Counted from the stretch's first letter, positions 36,001-44,665 are shown. The stretch: 64,000 nt of DNA from Murimonas intestini (GCF_024622195.1 NZ_JANKBI010000001.1:1-64000), one strand, 5' to 3'. Numbers and translations are program-made. The notes: a model not told the origin generated them from the letters alone.

Positions 36001-36936
36001 AGGGAGATGGAGGCGGCCATCGATGAACTTGATTATTATGGGGCCAGCGTCGGGGTTGTCTGGTCAGAGCTGGACCCCGATATACCGGAGCTGCTTCGGA
36101 AGGCTGATGAGCTTATGCTCGCAGCGAAGCAGAGGTATTATGACCACAAACGCCACAAAAGCCGCCACATGGAGACGAAAAATCTCCAGGCCCTTTTAAA
36201 AGAACTGAAAGAGGGGCATTTTATGCTCTATCTTCAGCCAAAGGTGGATATTAAGACGGGTGCGGTGGTGAGTGCGGAGGCTCTCTCCAGGTATTATACG
36301 GAGAAAACGGGACTTATTACGCCGGGAAGGTTTATACCGATCCTGGAGTCGGAGAGGATCATCAGGTATCTGGACCTCTTTATCGTAGAGGAGGTCTGCC
36401 GCATGCTCCGGCAATGGATAGATGAAGGTTTTAAGGTCTGCCCCATATCCCTGAATATTTCCAGAATTACGCTGTTGGAAGAAAAACTTGCAGATACCCT
36501 GCATATGATATTGAGTAAGTATAATATCCCCACTAATCTTGTGGATGTGGAGGTCACCGAGACCATCGGTCAGATGGATCAGAATACGCTCATCGGAGTC
36601 GGAAAAGAGCTGAAGCAGTCTGGTTTTCATGTGCACCTGGATGATTTTGGCGCGAAATACAGTAATACCATGCTGCTTGCACTGTTCCAGTTTGATGTGC
36701 TCAAGCTGGATAAGAGTCTTGTAAATGATCTTGTAAATAACAAAAAGAATCAGATCATAGTGCGCCATATTTTTGACATGTGCCGGGAGCTGGGCCTCTC
36801 AGTCGTGGCTGAGGGCGTGGAAGAGCTGGAGCAGAGAAATCTGCTGGAGACGCTGGGGTGCCGCTACATACAGGGATTCCTCTACGGGAAGCCGGTGCCT
36901 GTTGAAGATTTCAGAGAAAGTTATCTGCATAAATAA
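33067..36936 (+). CDS. PAS-PAS-GGDEF-PAS-GAF-GGDEF-EAL c-di-GMP signalling protein
   Basis: 1289 aa, soluble, with no signal peptide or membrane span. PAS-like segments cover about residues 10-395. The first GGDEF (residues 480-484) is intact, with an RKKD inhibitory site five residues upstream. A further PAS-like region with CPFC and a GAF-like region follow. The second GGDEF is degenerate (SGDEF near 958). The EAL domain (E1071-A-L) keeps the catalytic set: NIS, EVTE, DDFG, K of LKLDKS, and VAEGVE. It may both make and break c-di-GMP. GTG start with GGAGG; 27 bases after the hydrogenase, so co-transcribed. Confidence 0.93.
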   Translation: MKKFESPDFELLDNIMIGGLCKVRLDDSFTLLAANDRFYNFYGYTPQEMQIELGNRLITVISRSDVDNIRKVTQNAFQNGRNYFEFEKHITRRDGRKVLLRTKGLFVVENNEVVMYCNVMDLTKYKNMQQQLNLDEQKLKIALSQTNNIIYDYDIKNRTLHMDRHASELFALPQCLENVPGSLIESGIIHEDNAAAFRMMFERINQGEAMASCIARVKIFDGTFSWFRHTLNLIYDKDGNAIDAVGILEDITRQKEAEISYVKEEQYRQAMLSDALYWAQVDLTTDTVEKFVDDKKLFAEAGQYKKYSVFVREMGSRRVHIEEREKYWETFKPEALKRAFEEGKKEINFENRRADEMGNFIWFVSTAYLLQDPLTGELKGLVCLKDINDKKRRELELKYESQMDMLTGVYNKKTTENVISDYLKSDAGRTGEHAFLIVDIDDFKKINDKYGHLHGDRMLREIAEQLKRSFRKKDVVGRIGGDEFVVFMRGILDGRAAEESARKVCELFREKYHGNEDISCSIGVAYYPKDGSTYEELYKKSDIALYEAKNSGKNTSLVYSEKESGNEWIPPVISEIDTHTVMAEEGAVEISEEAFLIADAIEEQIYLSDPETYEILFMNQYLCRQLDISRDGYKGKPCYKILQGMDEPCPFCTNDRLSFDRIYSWEHMNQRIGRALMMKDKLVMYHGKKARLEYAVDITEKNAVSAELAHQLEAGNMLLECVRRMVGSKDLRETMYAMLETISSLYNTDRAYVFEYKNRRGILKSMQEICKPGVEPRMAKGMDENAFNSTFWMEHLDETGIISVKDVESLRLPYTDEYKNMWKYRVRSFYAVPVRNQGEVSGFLVLENPETSYQNTSLLESIVYFTENVISNKILTEKFEYMSYHDGLTDLLNRNGYVRLLDRIKNTPVKSVGVLTININGLKELNENFGHKKGDEAVKDHASAFRKFFAEDQVFRLSGDEFVIIWINCTEEVFRLRTREMEAAIDELDYYGASVGVVWSELDPDIPELLRKADELMLAAKQRYYDHKRHKSRHMETKNLQALLKELKEGHFMLYLQPKVDIKTGAVVSAEALSRYYTEKTGLITPGRFIPILESERIIRYLDLFIVEEVCRMLRQWIDEGFKVCPISLNISRITLLEEKLADTLHMILSKYNIPTNLVDVEVTETIGQMDQNTLIGVGKELKQSGFHVHLDDFGAKYSNTMLLALFQFDVLKLDKSLVNDLVNNKKNQIIVRHIFDMCRELGLSVVAEGVEELEQRNLLETLGCRYIQGFLYGKPVPVEDFRESYLHK

Positions 36937-36951
36937 TTATTCTAAATAAAA

Positions 36952-36990
36952 ACCTCCTCACATATACTATATCAGTATATACGAGGGGGT
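36952..36990 (+). promoter_or_regulatory. Hairpin masking the spoIVA ribosome-binding site
   Basis: ATATAC (36962-36967) pairs with GTATAT (36975-36980), and ACCTCCTC (36952-36959) pairs with GAGGGGGT (36983-36990) after a 2x2 internal loop. The right arm contains the whole Shine-Dalgarno of spoIVA. A sigma-E-like -10, CATATACT, sits at 36961-36968, though I see no clear -35. It could also act as a weak terminator for the upstream operon (ATTTTC follows). Confidence 0.55.
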
Positions 36991-36996
36991 ATTTTC

Positions 36997-38466
36997 ATGG
37001 AAGAATTTAACTTGTACAAAGATATACAGGCCCGCACAGGCGGCGAGATCTATCTGGGAATCGTAGGGCCTGTGCGCACGGGAAAATCTACTTTTGTAAG
37101 GCGGTTTATGGAGCAGATGGTTCTGCCTGCGATGGCTGAGAATGAAAAAGCTGTGGCTACAGATGAACTGCCTACCAGCGGAAAGGGCAAAACGATCACG
37201 ACTGTTGAGCCTAAATTTATACCTAAAGAGGGGGCTCTCCTGAAGTTATCAGAAGATGTGCAGGCGAAGGTCCGCCTGGTAGACTGCGTTGGCTACATTG
37301 TAGACGGAGCGGCAGGAACAGATGAAAATGCAGGGGCGCGGATGGTGAAGACTCCCTGGTCCGACAAGGAGATCCCTTTTACAAAAGCAGCCGAGATCGG
37401 CACAAGGAAGGTTATAACGGATCATTCAACAATAGGTGTGGTAGTCACCTGTGACGGTACTTTTGGCGAGATACCCAGAGAGAATTTTATAGAACCGGAA
37501 AAACGTGCTATCACGGAGCTGCAGAAGATCGGGAAGCCGTTTGTGGTGCTTGTCAATTCAGAACGCCCCTTTGGCGACGAGGCTAAGAGGGCAGTAGAAT
37601 ACGTGGAAGCTACTTATCATGCATCTGCTATGGCTGTAAACTGTGAGCAGCTCAGAAAAGATGACATCATGAAGATCATGGAACGCATACTTTATGAATT
37701 CCCTCTTGTAAAACTGGAATTCTATGTTCCGAAATGGATAGAGACGCTTCCCAGGGATCATAAGATCAAGGAATCCATCCTGAAGGATATCAGGTCATTT
37801 ATGGAGAGCATGGGACACATCAGGGATATTTCCAGGGAAACATTTTCCTTCCAGAATGAGTATGTCAAAAAAGCGAAGCTGGACTCCGTGCTGTTAAGTG
37901 AGGGTACTGCTAAAATAAGCATCGAGCTTGATGATACATATTATTATGAGATGTTAAGCGAGATGTCAGGAGTTTCTATTACAGGAGAATATCAGCTCAT
38001 ATCTACTATTAAAGAGATGTCCGAAAAGAAAAAAGAATACGAGAAGGTCCAGGAAGCCCTGTCAGCAGCTAGGGGAACAGGCTACGGAGTCATCACGCCG
38101 GGGCAGGAGGAGATCACTCTGGATGAGCCGTCTGTGATCAAACAGGGCAGCAAGTTCGGGGTCAAGATCAAAGCGGCCAGTCCTTCCATCCATCTGATCA
38201 AGGCAGAGATAGAGACAGAGATCGCGCCTATTGTGGGAAGTGAGCAGCAGGCGGAAGACCTGATCGCATATATAAAGGAGAACAGCAAGGGCGAGAACGG
38301 TATCTGGGAGACAAATATCTTCGGCAAATCTATCGAACAGCTGGTAGGAGACGGAATCAGAGCAAAATTGGCAGTGATAGGTGAGGAAAGTCAGCTAAAA
38401 CTTCAGGATACTATGAAAAAAATTGTAAATGATTCAAAAGGCGGCCTGATTTGTATTATAATTTAA
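36997..38466 (+). CDS. spoIVA: Stage IV sporulation protein A
   Basis: 489-aa ATPase that polymerises on the outer forespore membrane as the basement layer of the spore coat. The N-terminal P-loop GIVGPVRTGKSTF and the LVDCVGYIVDGA segment are conserved, as is the C-terminal end (GGLICIII). Length matches the family (~490). It shows that the organism forms endospores. A weak terminator-like hairpin follows in the AT-rich gap. Confidence 0.98.
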   Translation: MEEFNLYKDIQARTGGEIYLGIVGPVRTGKSTFVRRFMEQMVLPAMAENEKAVATDELPTSGKGKTITTVEPKFIPKEGALLKLSEDVQAKVRLVDCVGYIVDGAAGTDENAGARMVKTPWSDKEIPFTKAAEIGTRKVITDHSTIGVVVTCDGTFGEIPRENFIEPEKRAITELQKIGKPFVVLVNSERPFGDEAKRAVEYVEATYHASAMAVNCEQLRKDDIMKIMERILYEFPLVKLEFYVPKWIETLPRDHKIKESILKDIRSFMESMGHIRDISRETFSFQNEYVKKAKLDSVLLSEGTAKISIELDDTYYYEMLSEMSGVSITGEYQLISTIKEMSEKKKEYEKVQEALSAARGTGYGVITPGQEEITLDEPSVIKQGSKFGVKIKAASPSIHLIKAEIETEIAPIVGSEQQAEDLIAYIKENSKGENGIWETNIFGKSIEQLVGDGIRAKLAVIGEESQLKLQDTMKKIVNDSKGGLICIII

Positions 38467-38555
38467 ATTAAGTCATAAAAAAGGTTTACTTTTTTATAAA
38501 TATTTGATAAACTTTTTCTGTTGAAAAAATTAAATACTTCGTAGGAGGAAATTTC

Positions 38556-39968
38556 ATGTTAGAAAAGATTTTCAAGCTGAAAGAAAACAACACTAATGTG
38601 AAAACTGAGATCATTGCCGGGATAACGACCTTTATGACTATGGCTTATATCCTGGCAGTAAACCCTGATATTCTGGGTAAGGCCGGGATGGATAAAGGTG
38701 CAGTTTTCACAGCGACAGCAGTAGCGGCATTGATAGGTACATTATTGATGGCTGCCTTCGCAAATTATCCTTTTGCCCTGGCGCCCGGCATGGGCCTCAA
38801 TGCGTATTTCGCATACACGGTAGTCATTCAGATGGGCTATTCGTGGGAAGTAGCGCTGGCGGCAGTTTTTGTAGAAGGTATCGTCTTTATCCTGCTGTCA
38901 CTTGTCAATGTCCGGGAGGCTATATTTAATTCCATCCCATTCAGCTTAAAGCATGCTGTCAGCGTTGGAATCGGTTTGTTTATCGCATTTATCGGGCTGC
39001 AGAATGCTAAGATCGTCATCGGCGGAAGCACTCTTGTGGGTCTCTACTCCCTGGACGGCTATAATTCTAACCTTAAAAACGCAGCGGAGGCGGCTGGTGA
39101 AAAGTTTGTGGCAGGTACTTTCAATGATGTGGGGATAACAGTGATCCTGGCAGTTATCGGCATCATTATCACAGGGATACTTGTGGCTAAAAAAGTAAAA
39201 GGCAATATCCTGTGGGGGATCCTTATCACCTGGGTACTTGGAATCATCTGTCAGTTAACAGGGGTCTATGTCCCGAATCCGGCAAATGGCTTCTTTTCCC
39301 TGCTTCCTGATTTCAGCGGCGGAATTGCTGTAAAGAGCCTCGCTCCAATATTCGGGCACCTGAGCTTTTCCGGTATTCCGGTCATGCAGTTTATCGTGGT
39401 CGTATTTGCATTTCTCTTTGTGGATATGTTCGATACGCTTGGTACATTGATCGGAATGTCCACAAAGGCCAATATGCTTGATAAAGACGGTAAACTCCCA
39501 AGAATCAAGGGCGCATTGCTGGCGGACGCTGTTGCGACTACAGCAGGTGCAGTTCTGGGAACATCTACAGTCACTACCTTTGTTGAAAGCGCTTCAGGTG
39601 TGGCGGAAGGTGGAAGAACAGGACTTACCTCTGTGACTACAGCCCTTCTTTTCGGCCTGGCCCTGTTCCTGTCACCGATTTTCCTGGCTATCCCGTCCTT
39701 TGCAACGGCGCCTGCCCTTGTTATCGTAGGGTTCTATATGCTCAGCAATGTAGGCCTGATTGATTTTTCAGATCCCTGTGAGGGAATTCCGGCGTTCATC
39801 TGTATTGGAGCTATGGTATTTTTCTACAGCATTTCTGAAGGAATAGCTATGGGAACAATATCGTATGTAATTATTAATCTTCTGGCAGGAAATATTAAGA
39901 AGAAAAAAATAAGCATTGTCATGTTTATTCTGGCTGCATTATTCTTGTTAAAGTATTTCCTCATTTAG
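38556..39968 (+). CDS. AzgA-like purine (adenine/guanine/hypoxanthine) permease
   Basis: 470-aa NCS2/AzgA-type transporter with 12-14 hydrophobic spans. Family motifs: AGITTFMTMAYILAVNP near the N-terminus, ALAPGMGLNAYF, and FVDMFDTLGTLIG and SASGVAEGGRTG in the middle. Imports purine bases by proton symport in characterised relatives. TAGGAGG precedes the ATG. No purine riboswitch is visible in the 89-base leader. Confidence 0.92.
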   Translation: MLEKIFKLKENNTNVKTEIIAGITTFMTMAYILAVNPDILGKAGMDKGAVFTATAVAALIGTLLMAAFANYPFALAPGMGLNAYFAYTVVIQMGYSWEVALAAVFVEGIVFILLSLVNVREAIFNSIPFSLKHAVSVGIGLFIAFIGLQNAKIVIGGSTLVGLYSLDGYNSNLKNAAEAAGEKFVAGTFNDVGITVILAVIGIIITGILVAKKVKGNILWGILITWVLGIICQLTGVYVPNPANGFFSLLPDFSGGIAVKSLAPIFGHLSFSGIPVMQFIVVVFAFLFVDMFDTLGTLIGMSTKANMLDKDGKLPRIKGALLADAVATTAGAVLGTSTVTTFVESASGVAEGGRTGLTSVTTALLFGLALFLSPIFLAIPSFATAPALVIVGFYMLSNVGLIDFSDPCEGIPAFICIGAMVFFYSISEGIAMGTISYVIINLLAGNIKKKKISIVMFILAALFLLKYFLI

Positions 39969-39994
39969 CTGAATAAGATATATGGAAGATTGTG

Positions 39995-40035
39995 GAAACA
40001 CCTTTTTTGTCATGAAAAAGGTGTTTCTTTTTTTT
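39995..40035 (+). terminator. Terminator after the purine permease
   Basis: GAAACACCTTTTT pairs with AAAAAGGTGTTTC, 13 bp, loop of 7, then a run of about eight T. Confidence 0.95.
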
Positions 40036-40044
40036 ATCCTTAAA

Positions 40045-40073
40045 TTGACAAGTTTAATAAATTATTATATAAT
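40045..40073 (+). promoter_or_regulatory. Fully consensus promoter of the cell-wall-binding protein gene
   Basis: TTGACA (40045-40050), 17-base spacer, TATAAT (40068-40073): both boxes perfect, 52 bases before the start. Confidence 0.85.
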
Positions 40074-40124
40074 GTTTAATAACTTTAATAGTTTTGTAAC
40101 AAAATTAATAAGGAGACTATGATA

Positions 40125-42110
40125 ATGAAAAGAGGGAGCATTATAAAAAAGCTGATGATATCCGCCGGATGTCTGGCTTTTTCGTTCATGCTGTATCATC
40201 CGCTGAATGCAGATGCCGCATGGAGCAAGACGGCATCCAGCCAGTGGGTCTATTATGATGATTCGGGGAATCTGCTCACAAGCCGCTGGATCGGCGGTAA
40301 ATATTATGTAGGTGAAGATGGCATCATGTACACAAACAGATGGGCGCCGTCTTCCATAGGAGACTGTTTTGTAGGAGAGGACGGCAAGTGGATACCAGAT
40401 TTTAAAGGCGGCTGGCATAGGATCGGCGGCAAATGGTATTATTATTCTCCTGAGGGGGAAAAACTGACGGGCTGGCAGCAGGTCAAAGGGAAATGGTACT
40501 ATATGAATCCTTCAGGAGCTATGCTGAGCGGCGGCTGGAAGAAGATAGATGATGTCTGGTATTATTTCGATGCAAGCGGAAGCGCAGCCTGCAACGGGTG
40601 GAAACAGATAGGCGGTAAATGGTACTTTTTCGACGAAGCATGCAAAATGCAGACAGGCTTTGTGACCAGCAAGGGAAAGCAATATTACTGTAATGAAAAT
40701 GGCGCTATGCTGACAGGCTGGAAAAAGATCGACGGTATTTATTACTATATGAACAGCAGCGGAGCTATACAGACTAATAAATGGGTGAGATCCGGCAGCA
40801 GATGGTATTATGTGCAGTCAGACGGAAAGATGGGGACAGGCTGGATCACTGACAGCGGCAAGACTTATTACTGCAACAGCAGCGGAGCTATGCTGACAGG
40901 CTGGCAGATGATCGACGGCAGTTATTATTATTTTAACGGAAGCGGCGCCATGCTGAAGAACCAGTGGTTCAGGTCAGGGAGCAAATGGTATTATCTGCAG
41001 GCGGATGGACGTATGGCTACAGGATTTATCGATGTGGACGGCAAGACGTATTATTGTAACGGCAGCGGAGCTATGCTGACAGGCTGGCAGATGATTGACG
41101 GCATTTATTATTATTTCAACGGCAGCGGGGCTATGGTGACACATGAATGGAAAAAATCAGGAAGCAGCTGGTATTTCCTTCAGGATAATGGAATGATGGC
41201 CACGGGGCTGATCGAAGTTGACGGAGAGTTCTACTATTGTTCAGATAACGGTGTTATGCTCACTGGATTAAGAGAAATAGCAGGAATCATGTATTATTTT
41301 GAAGATACAATAAGTCCAAGGGGACATGCCAGGAAGAATGACTGGAAGTCATATAATGGATACTGGTATTACTTTGGGGGAAGCGGACAGGCCGTGACCG
41401 GGCTGCAGAATATTAATGGAAAGACATATTATTTTAACGATGCAGGCATCATGGTGACAAATACAACAATTTCGGCGAATGGTGTTACATACAGTGTTGA
41501 CAGTGCGGGCGTATGCACTGTGAAGAACGATCCGGGACCTCAAAGTGACCTGCTGTTCTTTACACTGTTTGAGTCCGGAAGAAATTATAACCAGACCGGC
41601 GGTGATTCAGGCAATGCCTGCGGCTACTACCAGTTTGATTACAGGTACTCACTGCAGCAGCTTCTGCAGTACTGCTATGGGCGTGACCCGGTGGCATTTG
41701 CGGAATTTGCTCCGTTTTTAAGCATTCCTAAAGAAAAGCTGAAGGGAAATACTGATTTATATAAGGCCTGGAACAGTATATACGCAAAGACGCCGGAGCT
41801 TTTTGCAAGGTGCCAGGATGACTTTGCCTATGAACAGTATTATGAGCCTACAGAATGGTCGCTGAGGTCACTGGGCATTAATATTTCCTCCAGGCCAAAT
41901 GTGGTAAAAGGAAGTGTCTTCAGTTATGCGATCCAGCATGGAGGCGGAACCGCTGCACTTGCTATCTCAAAGGCGGGCATCACGAACCAAATGACAGATG
42001 AAGAATTTATCAACAAAATATATGAGAAGAGGATAAAAGATTATCCTCCATATACATCCAGGTATATTGCCGAGAGGAATCTTGCCCTGCAGATATTAAG
42101 GGGATTATAA
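40125..42110 (+). CDS. Secreted cell-wall-binding repeat protein with lysozyme-like C-terminus
   Basis: 661 aa. A signal peptide (residues ~1-29, ending NADA-AW) is followed by about 18-20 choline/glucan-binding-type repeats of ~20 residues (GW..I.G.WYYF...G.M.TG) up to about residue 470. The C-terminal ~185 residues (LFESGRNYNQTGGDSGNACGYYQFD...) look like a lysozyme/transglycosylase-type hydrolase domain with a candidate catalytic Glu in FESG, but I cannot assign the family. ATG at 40125 is 9 bases from AAGGAG; the ATG at 40119 is too close. A single-gene transcription unit. Confidence 0.85.
   Translation: MKRGSIIKKLMISAGCLAFSFMLYHPLNADAAWSKTASSQWVYYDDSGNLLTSRWIGGKYYVGEDGIMYTNRWAPSSIGDCFVGEDGKWIPDFKGGWHRIGGKWYYYSPEGEKLTGWQQVKGKWYYMNPSGAMLSGGWKKIDDVWYYFDASGSAACNGWKQIGGKWYFFDEACKMQTGFVTSKGKQYYCNENGAMLTGWKKIDGIYYYMNSSGAIQTNKWVRSGSRWYYVQSDGKMGTGWITDSGKTYYCNSSGAMLTGWQMIDGSYYYFNGSGAMLKNQWFRSGSKWYYLQADGRMATGFIDVDGKTYYCNGSGAMLTGWQMIDGIYYYFNGSGAMVTHEWKKSGSSWYFLQDNGMMATGLIEVDGEFYYCSDNGVMLTGLREIAGIMYYFEDTISPRGHARKNDWKSYNGYWYYFGGSGQAVTGLQNINGKTYYFNDAGIMVTNTTISANGVTYSVDSAGVCTVKNDPGPQSDLLFFTLFESGRNYNQTGGDSGNACGYYQFDYRYSLQQLLQYCYGRDPVAFAEFAPFLSIPKEKLKGNTDLYKAWNSIYAKTPELFARCQDDFAYEQYYEPTEWSLRSLGINISSRPNVVKGSVFSYAIQHGGGTAALAISKAGITNQMTDEEFINKIYEKRIKDYPPYTSRYIAERNLALQILRGL
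40860..41135 (+). repeat. Near-identical DNA repeats in the cell-wall-binding domain
   Basis: Blocks of ~180 bases around 40860-40950 and 41035-41135 are almost identical (GGAGCTATGCTGACAGGCTG and neighbours). They encode sets of three wall-binding modules and are likely to gain or lose copies by recombination or slippage. Confidence 0.7.
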
Positions 42111-42139
42111 GATTTCAGCAGATTTCTGTGTATACCGGA

Positions 42140-42178
42140 CAGCCGCAGCGCTAATTATTTAACGCTGCGGCTGTTTTT
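42140..42178 (+). terminator. Terminator after the cell-wall-binding protein
   Basis: CAGCCGCAGCG (42140-42150) pairs with CGCTGCGGCTG (42163-42173), 11 bp, followed by TTTTTATTTT. Confidence 0.95.
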
Positions 42179-42245
42179 ATTTTAATTCAGGAGTATAATG
42201 TACTATATATCTGATATGTCACTGTACATAGAAGGGGGTGTTTGA

Positions 42246-43445
42246 ATGTCACTGTTACAGATTCAAATGGACGGTACAGCCGGTATCCTTCTGGCATTAT
42301 GCATTATTTTGATTGCAGGATTTCTCTTCACCAGACTGACGAATCTTTTCCGGCTGCCCAAGGTAACTGGGTATATCATTGTGGGGGTCCTGATAGGCCC
42401 CGGTGTTCTGGGGCTCATCCCGTCAGGGCTTGTGGACCACATGGATTTTGTGAGCGATATTGCCCTGGCGTGTATTGCCTTCAGCGTGGGAAAGTTTTTC
42501 AAACTGGAAAAGATGAGGCAGACAGGATTGGCAGTTATATTCGTCACTTTGGCGGAGGCCCTTATGGCAGGGATCCTTGTGACGCTGTCGGTCTGGCTGA
42601 TCTTCCATACATCCATTGATTTTGCGCTGCTTCTGGGGGCTGTGGCTACAGCCACAGCGCCTGCCAGCACTATCATGACGATAAGGCAGTATCATGCAAA
42701 AGGAGAGTTTGTACGTATACTCCTGCAGGTAGTGGCGCTGGATGACGCAGTCTGCCTGCTTGCCTTCAGTGCAGTCTCAGCTGTAGTCACTGCTGATTTT
42801 GAAGGTACTCTGACTGTGAGCGGTGTACTGCTCCCGCCCCTGTATAATGTCCTGGCTCTTTTGCTGGGGGGCGCCTGTGCCTGGGCGCTCAGCAGGATCA
42901 TTACGCCGGCACGCAGCAAGGACAGCCGTCTTATCCTCCTGATCGCGGGCCTTCTGGGAATTTCCGGCCTGTGTGCTCTCGTTGACGTCTCTCCGCTGAT
43001 GTCGTGCATGCTGTTTGGGGCAGTCTACGTAAATCTGACAAATGATAAAAAGCTTTTTCACCAGCTGGATAATTTTACTCCTCCTGTTATGGCACTGTTT
43101 TTTATAGAGTCGGGCATGAAGCTGGATGTGGCCTCGCTGAAGACAGCAGGGCTTGTAGGAATTGTATATTTTCTTGTGAGGATAATCGGTAAATATGCCG
43201 GAGCCTGGTTTTCCTGCCGTATCATGCATCTTGACAAAAAAGTGGGAAATTATCTGGGGCTTGGCCTGATACCTCAGGCGGGGGTGTCCATCGGACTGGC
43301 GGCTCTTGGCCAAAGGATCCTTCCGCCCCAGGTGGGCACACAGCTTCTGACGATTATCCTTTCTTCTTCTGTGTTATATGAGATGATCGGGCCTGCCTGC
43401 GCCAAATTTGCCATTCTCCGTTCAGGGAGTATACACGGTGAATAG
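42246..43445 (+). CDS. Kef/CPA2-type cation:proton antiporter
   Basis: 399-aa membrane protein with about 12 transmembrane spans, of the Na+/H+ or K+/H+ exchanger family. Supporting segments are LPKVTGYIIVGVLIGPGVLG near residue 40, LLLGAVATATAPASTIMTIR, and LGLGLIPQAGVSIGLAA. There is no C-terminal TrkA-N domain. Exports or exchanges monovalent cations for protons; ion specificity cannot be read. AGGGGG site upstream of the ATG. Confidence 0.88.
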   Translation: MSLLQIQMDGTAGILLALCIILIAGFLFTRLTNLFRLPKVTGYIIVGVLIGPGVLGLIPSGLVDHMDFVSDIALACIAFSVGKFFKLEKMRQTGLAVIFVTLAEALMAGILVTLSVWLIFHTSIDFALLLGAVATATAPASTIMTIRQYHAKGEFVRILLQVVALDDAVCLLAFSAVSAVVTADFEGTLTVSGVLLPPLYNVLALLLGGACAWALSRIITPARSKDSRLILLIAGLLGISGLCALVDVSPLMSCMLFGAVYVNLTNDKKLFHQLDNFTPPVMALFFIESGMKLDVASLKTAGLVGIVYFLVRIIGKYAGAWFSCRIMHLDKKVGNYLGLGLIPQAGVSIGLAALGQRILPPQVGTQLLTIILSSSVLYEMIGPACAKFAILRSGSIHGE

Positions 43446-43493
43446 TGGAGGGCTGAACTGTTATGAATAGTCTCCCCTGGCTGTCCTTTTATC

Positions 43494-43522
43494 TTGACAC
43501 ATTTTTGCACAGCATCTATAAT
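43494..43522 (+). promoter_or_regulatory. Fully consensus promoter of the cob operon
   Basis: TTGACA (43494-43499), 17-base spacer, TATAAT (43517-43522), about 80 bases before cobT. I find no cobalamin riboswitch in this leader, unlike many cob operons. Confidence 0.8.
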
Positions 43523-43603
43523 TAGAACAAATGTTGTAACTGGTATAACTGTGAAGGCAGTGAACAGTTGCCAAATGGTTTTATTAAAACGGAGGATAAA
43601 GTG

Positions 43604-44653
43604 ATGACAGTAGAGCAGGCGGTAAGCTTAGTGACAGCAGCTGACGAAGAGGCAAAAAAGGCATGTAAAAGACGGTGGGACAGTATCGCCAAGCCCCTGA
43701 ACAGCCTTGGAAAATTAGAGTCTTATCTCATTAAAATAGCGGGAATGACAGGAACCAGTGCAATTTCATTGGAAAAGAAGGCACTGGTTGTTATGTGTGC
43801 TGACAATGGTGTTGTGGAAGAGGGTGTTACTCAGACAGGACAGGAAGTGACAGCCATTGTCTCTGAAAATTTTTTAAAGGAGCAGGCAACAGCCAGTATC
43901 ATGTGCAGGGAGACAGGCACAGATATTTTCCCGGTGGATATAGGGATTGCCGCAGATACGAATATCATAAATAAAAAGATTGCCTACGGCACCAGGAATA
44001 TGACAAAGGGACCGGCAATGACAAGGGAAGAAGCTGAGAAAGCTATCATGACAGGAATTGAAATGGTCGGTGAGCTGAAGGAAAAGGGCTATAAGATAAT
44101 TGCCACAGGAGAGATGGGAATTGGCAATACAACTACAAGCAGTGCTGTAGTGTCGGTCCTTACAGGACTTCCGGTGGAGAATGTTACAGGAAGAGGCGCG
44201 GGACTGTCCACAGAAGGGCTTGGCAGGAAGATCAATGCCATCAGCAGAGCCATAAAAATCAACAGGCCCGACCCTGAGGATGGCATCGATGTACTCAGCA
44301 AAGTCGGCGGGTTTGATCTGGCGGGGCTTGCAGGAGTATTCCTGGGCGGCGCGGTACATAAAGTTCCTGTTGTGATCGATGGCTTTATTTCGGCTGCTGC
44401 GGCTCTTGCCGCTGTGCGGATCTGTCCCAAAGCCAGGGAATATATGCTGGCCTCCCATGTATCTAAAGAACCGGCCGCAGCTATGCTCCTGGAGAAGCTG
44501 GAGCTTGAAGCGGCTCTGCATTGTGACATGTGCCTCGGTGAAGGGACAGGCGCGGTGGCGCTTATGCCTCTTTTGAATCTGGCATGCGCTGTCTATAATG
44601 GCATGAGTACATTCCAGGATATCAATGTGGAGGAGTATAAGCCGCTGGCCTAG
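43604..44653 (+). CDS. cobT: Nicotinate-nucleotide:dimethylbenzimidazole phosphoribosyltransferase
   Basis: 349-aa enzyme that activates the lower-ligand base of B12 as its riboside phosphate. It has PLNSLGKLE, the GEMGIGNTTTS loop, GRGAGLS and the catalytic-Glu segment LGEGTGAVAL. ATG at 43604 is 8 bases from GGAGG; the upstream in-frame extension to 43568 has no ribosome-binding site. First gene of a five-gene operon for nucleotide-loop assembly. Confidence 0.96.
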   Translation: MTVEQAVSLVTAADEEAKKACKRRWDSIAKPLNSLGKLESYLIKIAGMTGTSAISLEKKALVVMCADNGVVEEGVTQTGQEVTAIVSENFLKEQATASIMCRETGTDIFPVDIGIAADTNIINKKIAYGTRNMTKGPAMTREEAEKAIMTGIEMVGELKEKGYKIIATGEMGIGNTTTSSAVVSVLTGLPVENVTGRGAGLSTEGLGRKINAISRAIKINRPDPEDGIDVLSKVGGFDLAGLAGVFLGGAVHKVPVVIDGFISAAAALAAVRICPKAREYMLASHVSKEPAAAMLLEKLELEAALHCDMCLGEGTGAVALMPLLNLACAVYNGMSTFQDINVEEYKPLA

Positions 44654-44665
44654 AAGAATAAGGAA

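Noticed and set aside
33067..36936. Possible fusion or assembly error because two GGDEF domains occur in one frame
   Set aside because: The frame is continuous, domain order PAS...GGDEF-PAS-GAF-GGDEF-EAL is coherent, and codon use is uniform through it.
38467..38555. Purine riboswitch before the purine permease
   Set aside because: The AT-rich 89-base gap lacks the conserved three-way-junction sequence; only a weak spoIVA terminator-like hairpin is seen.
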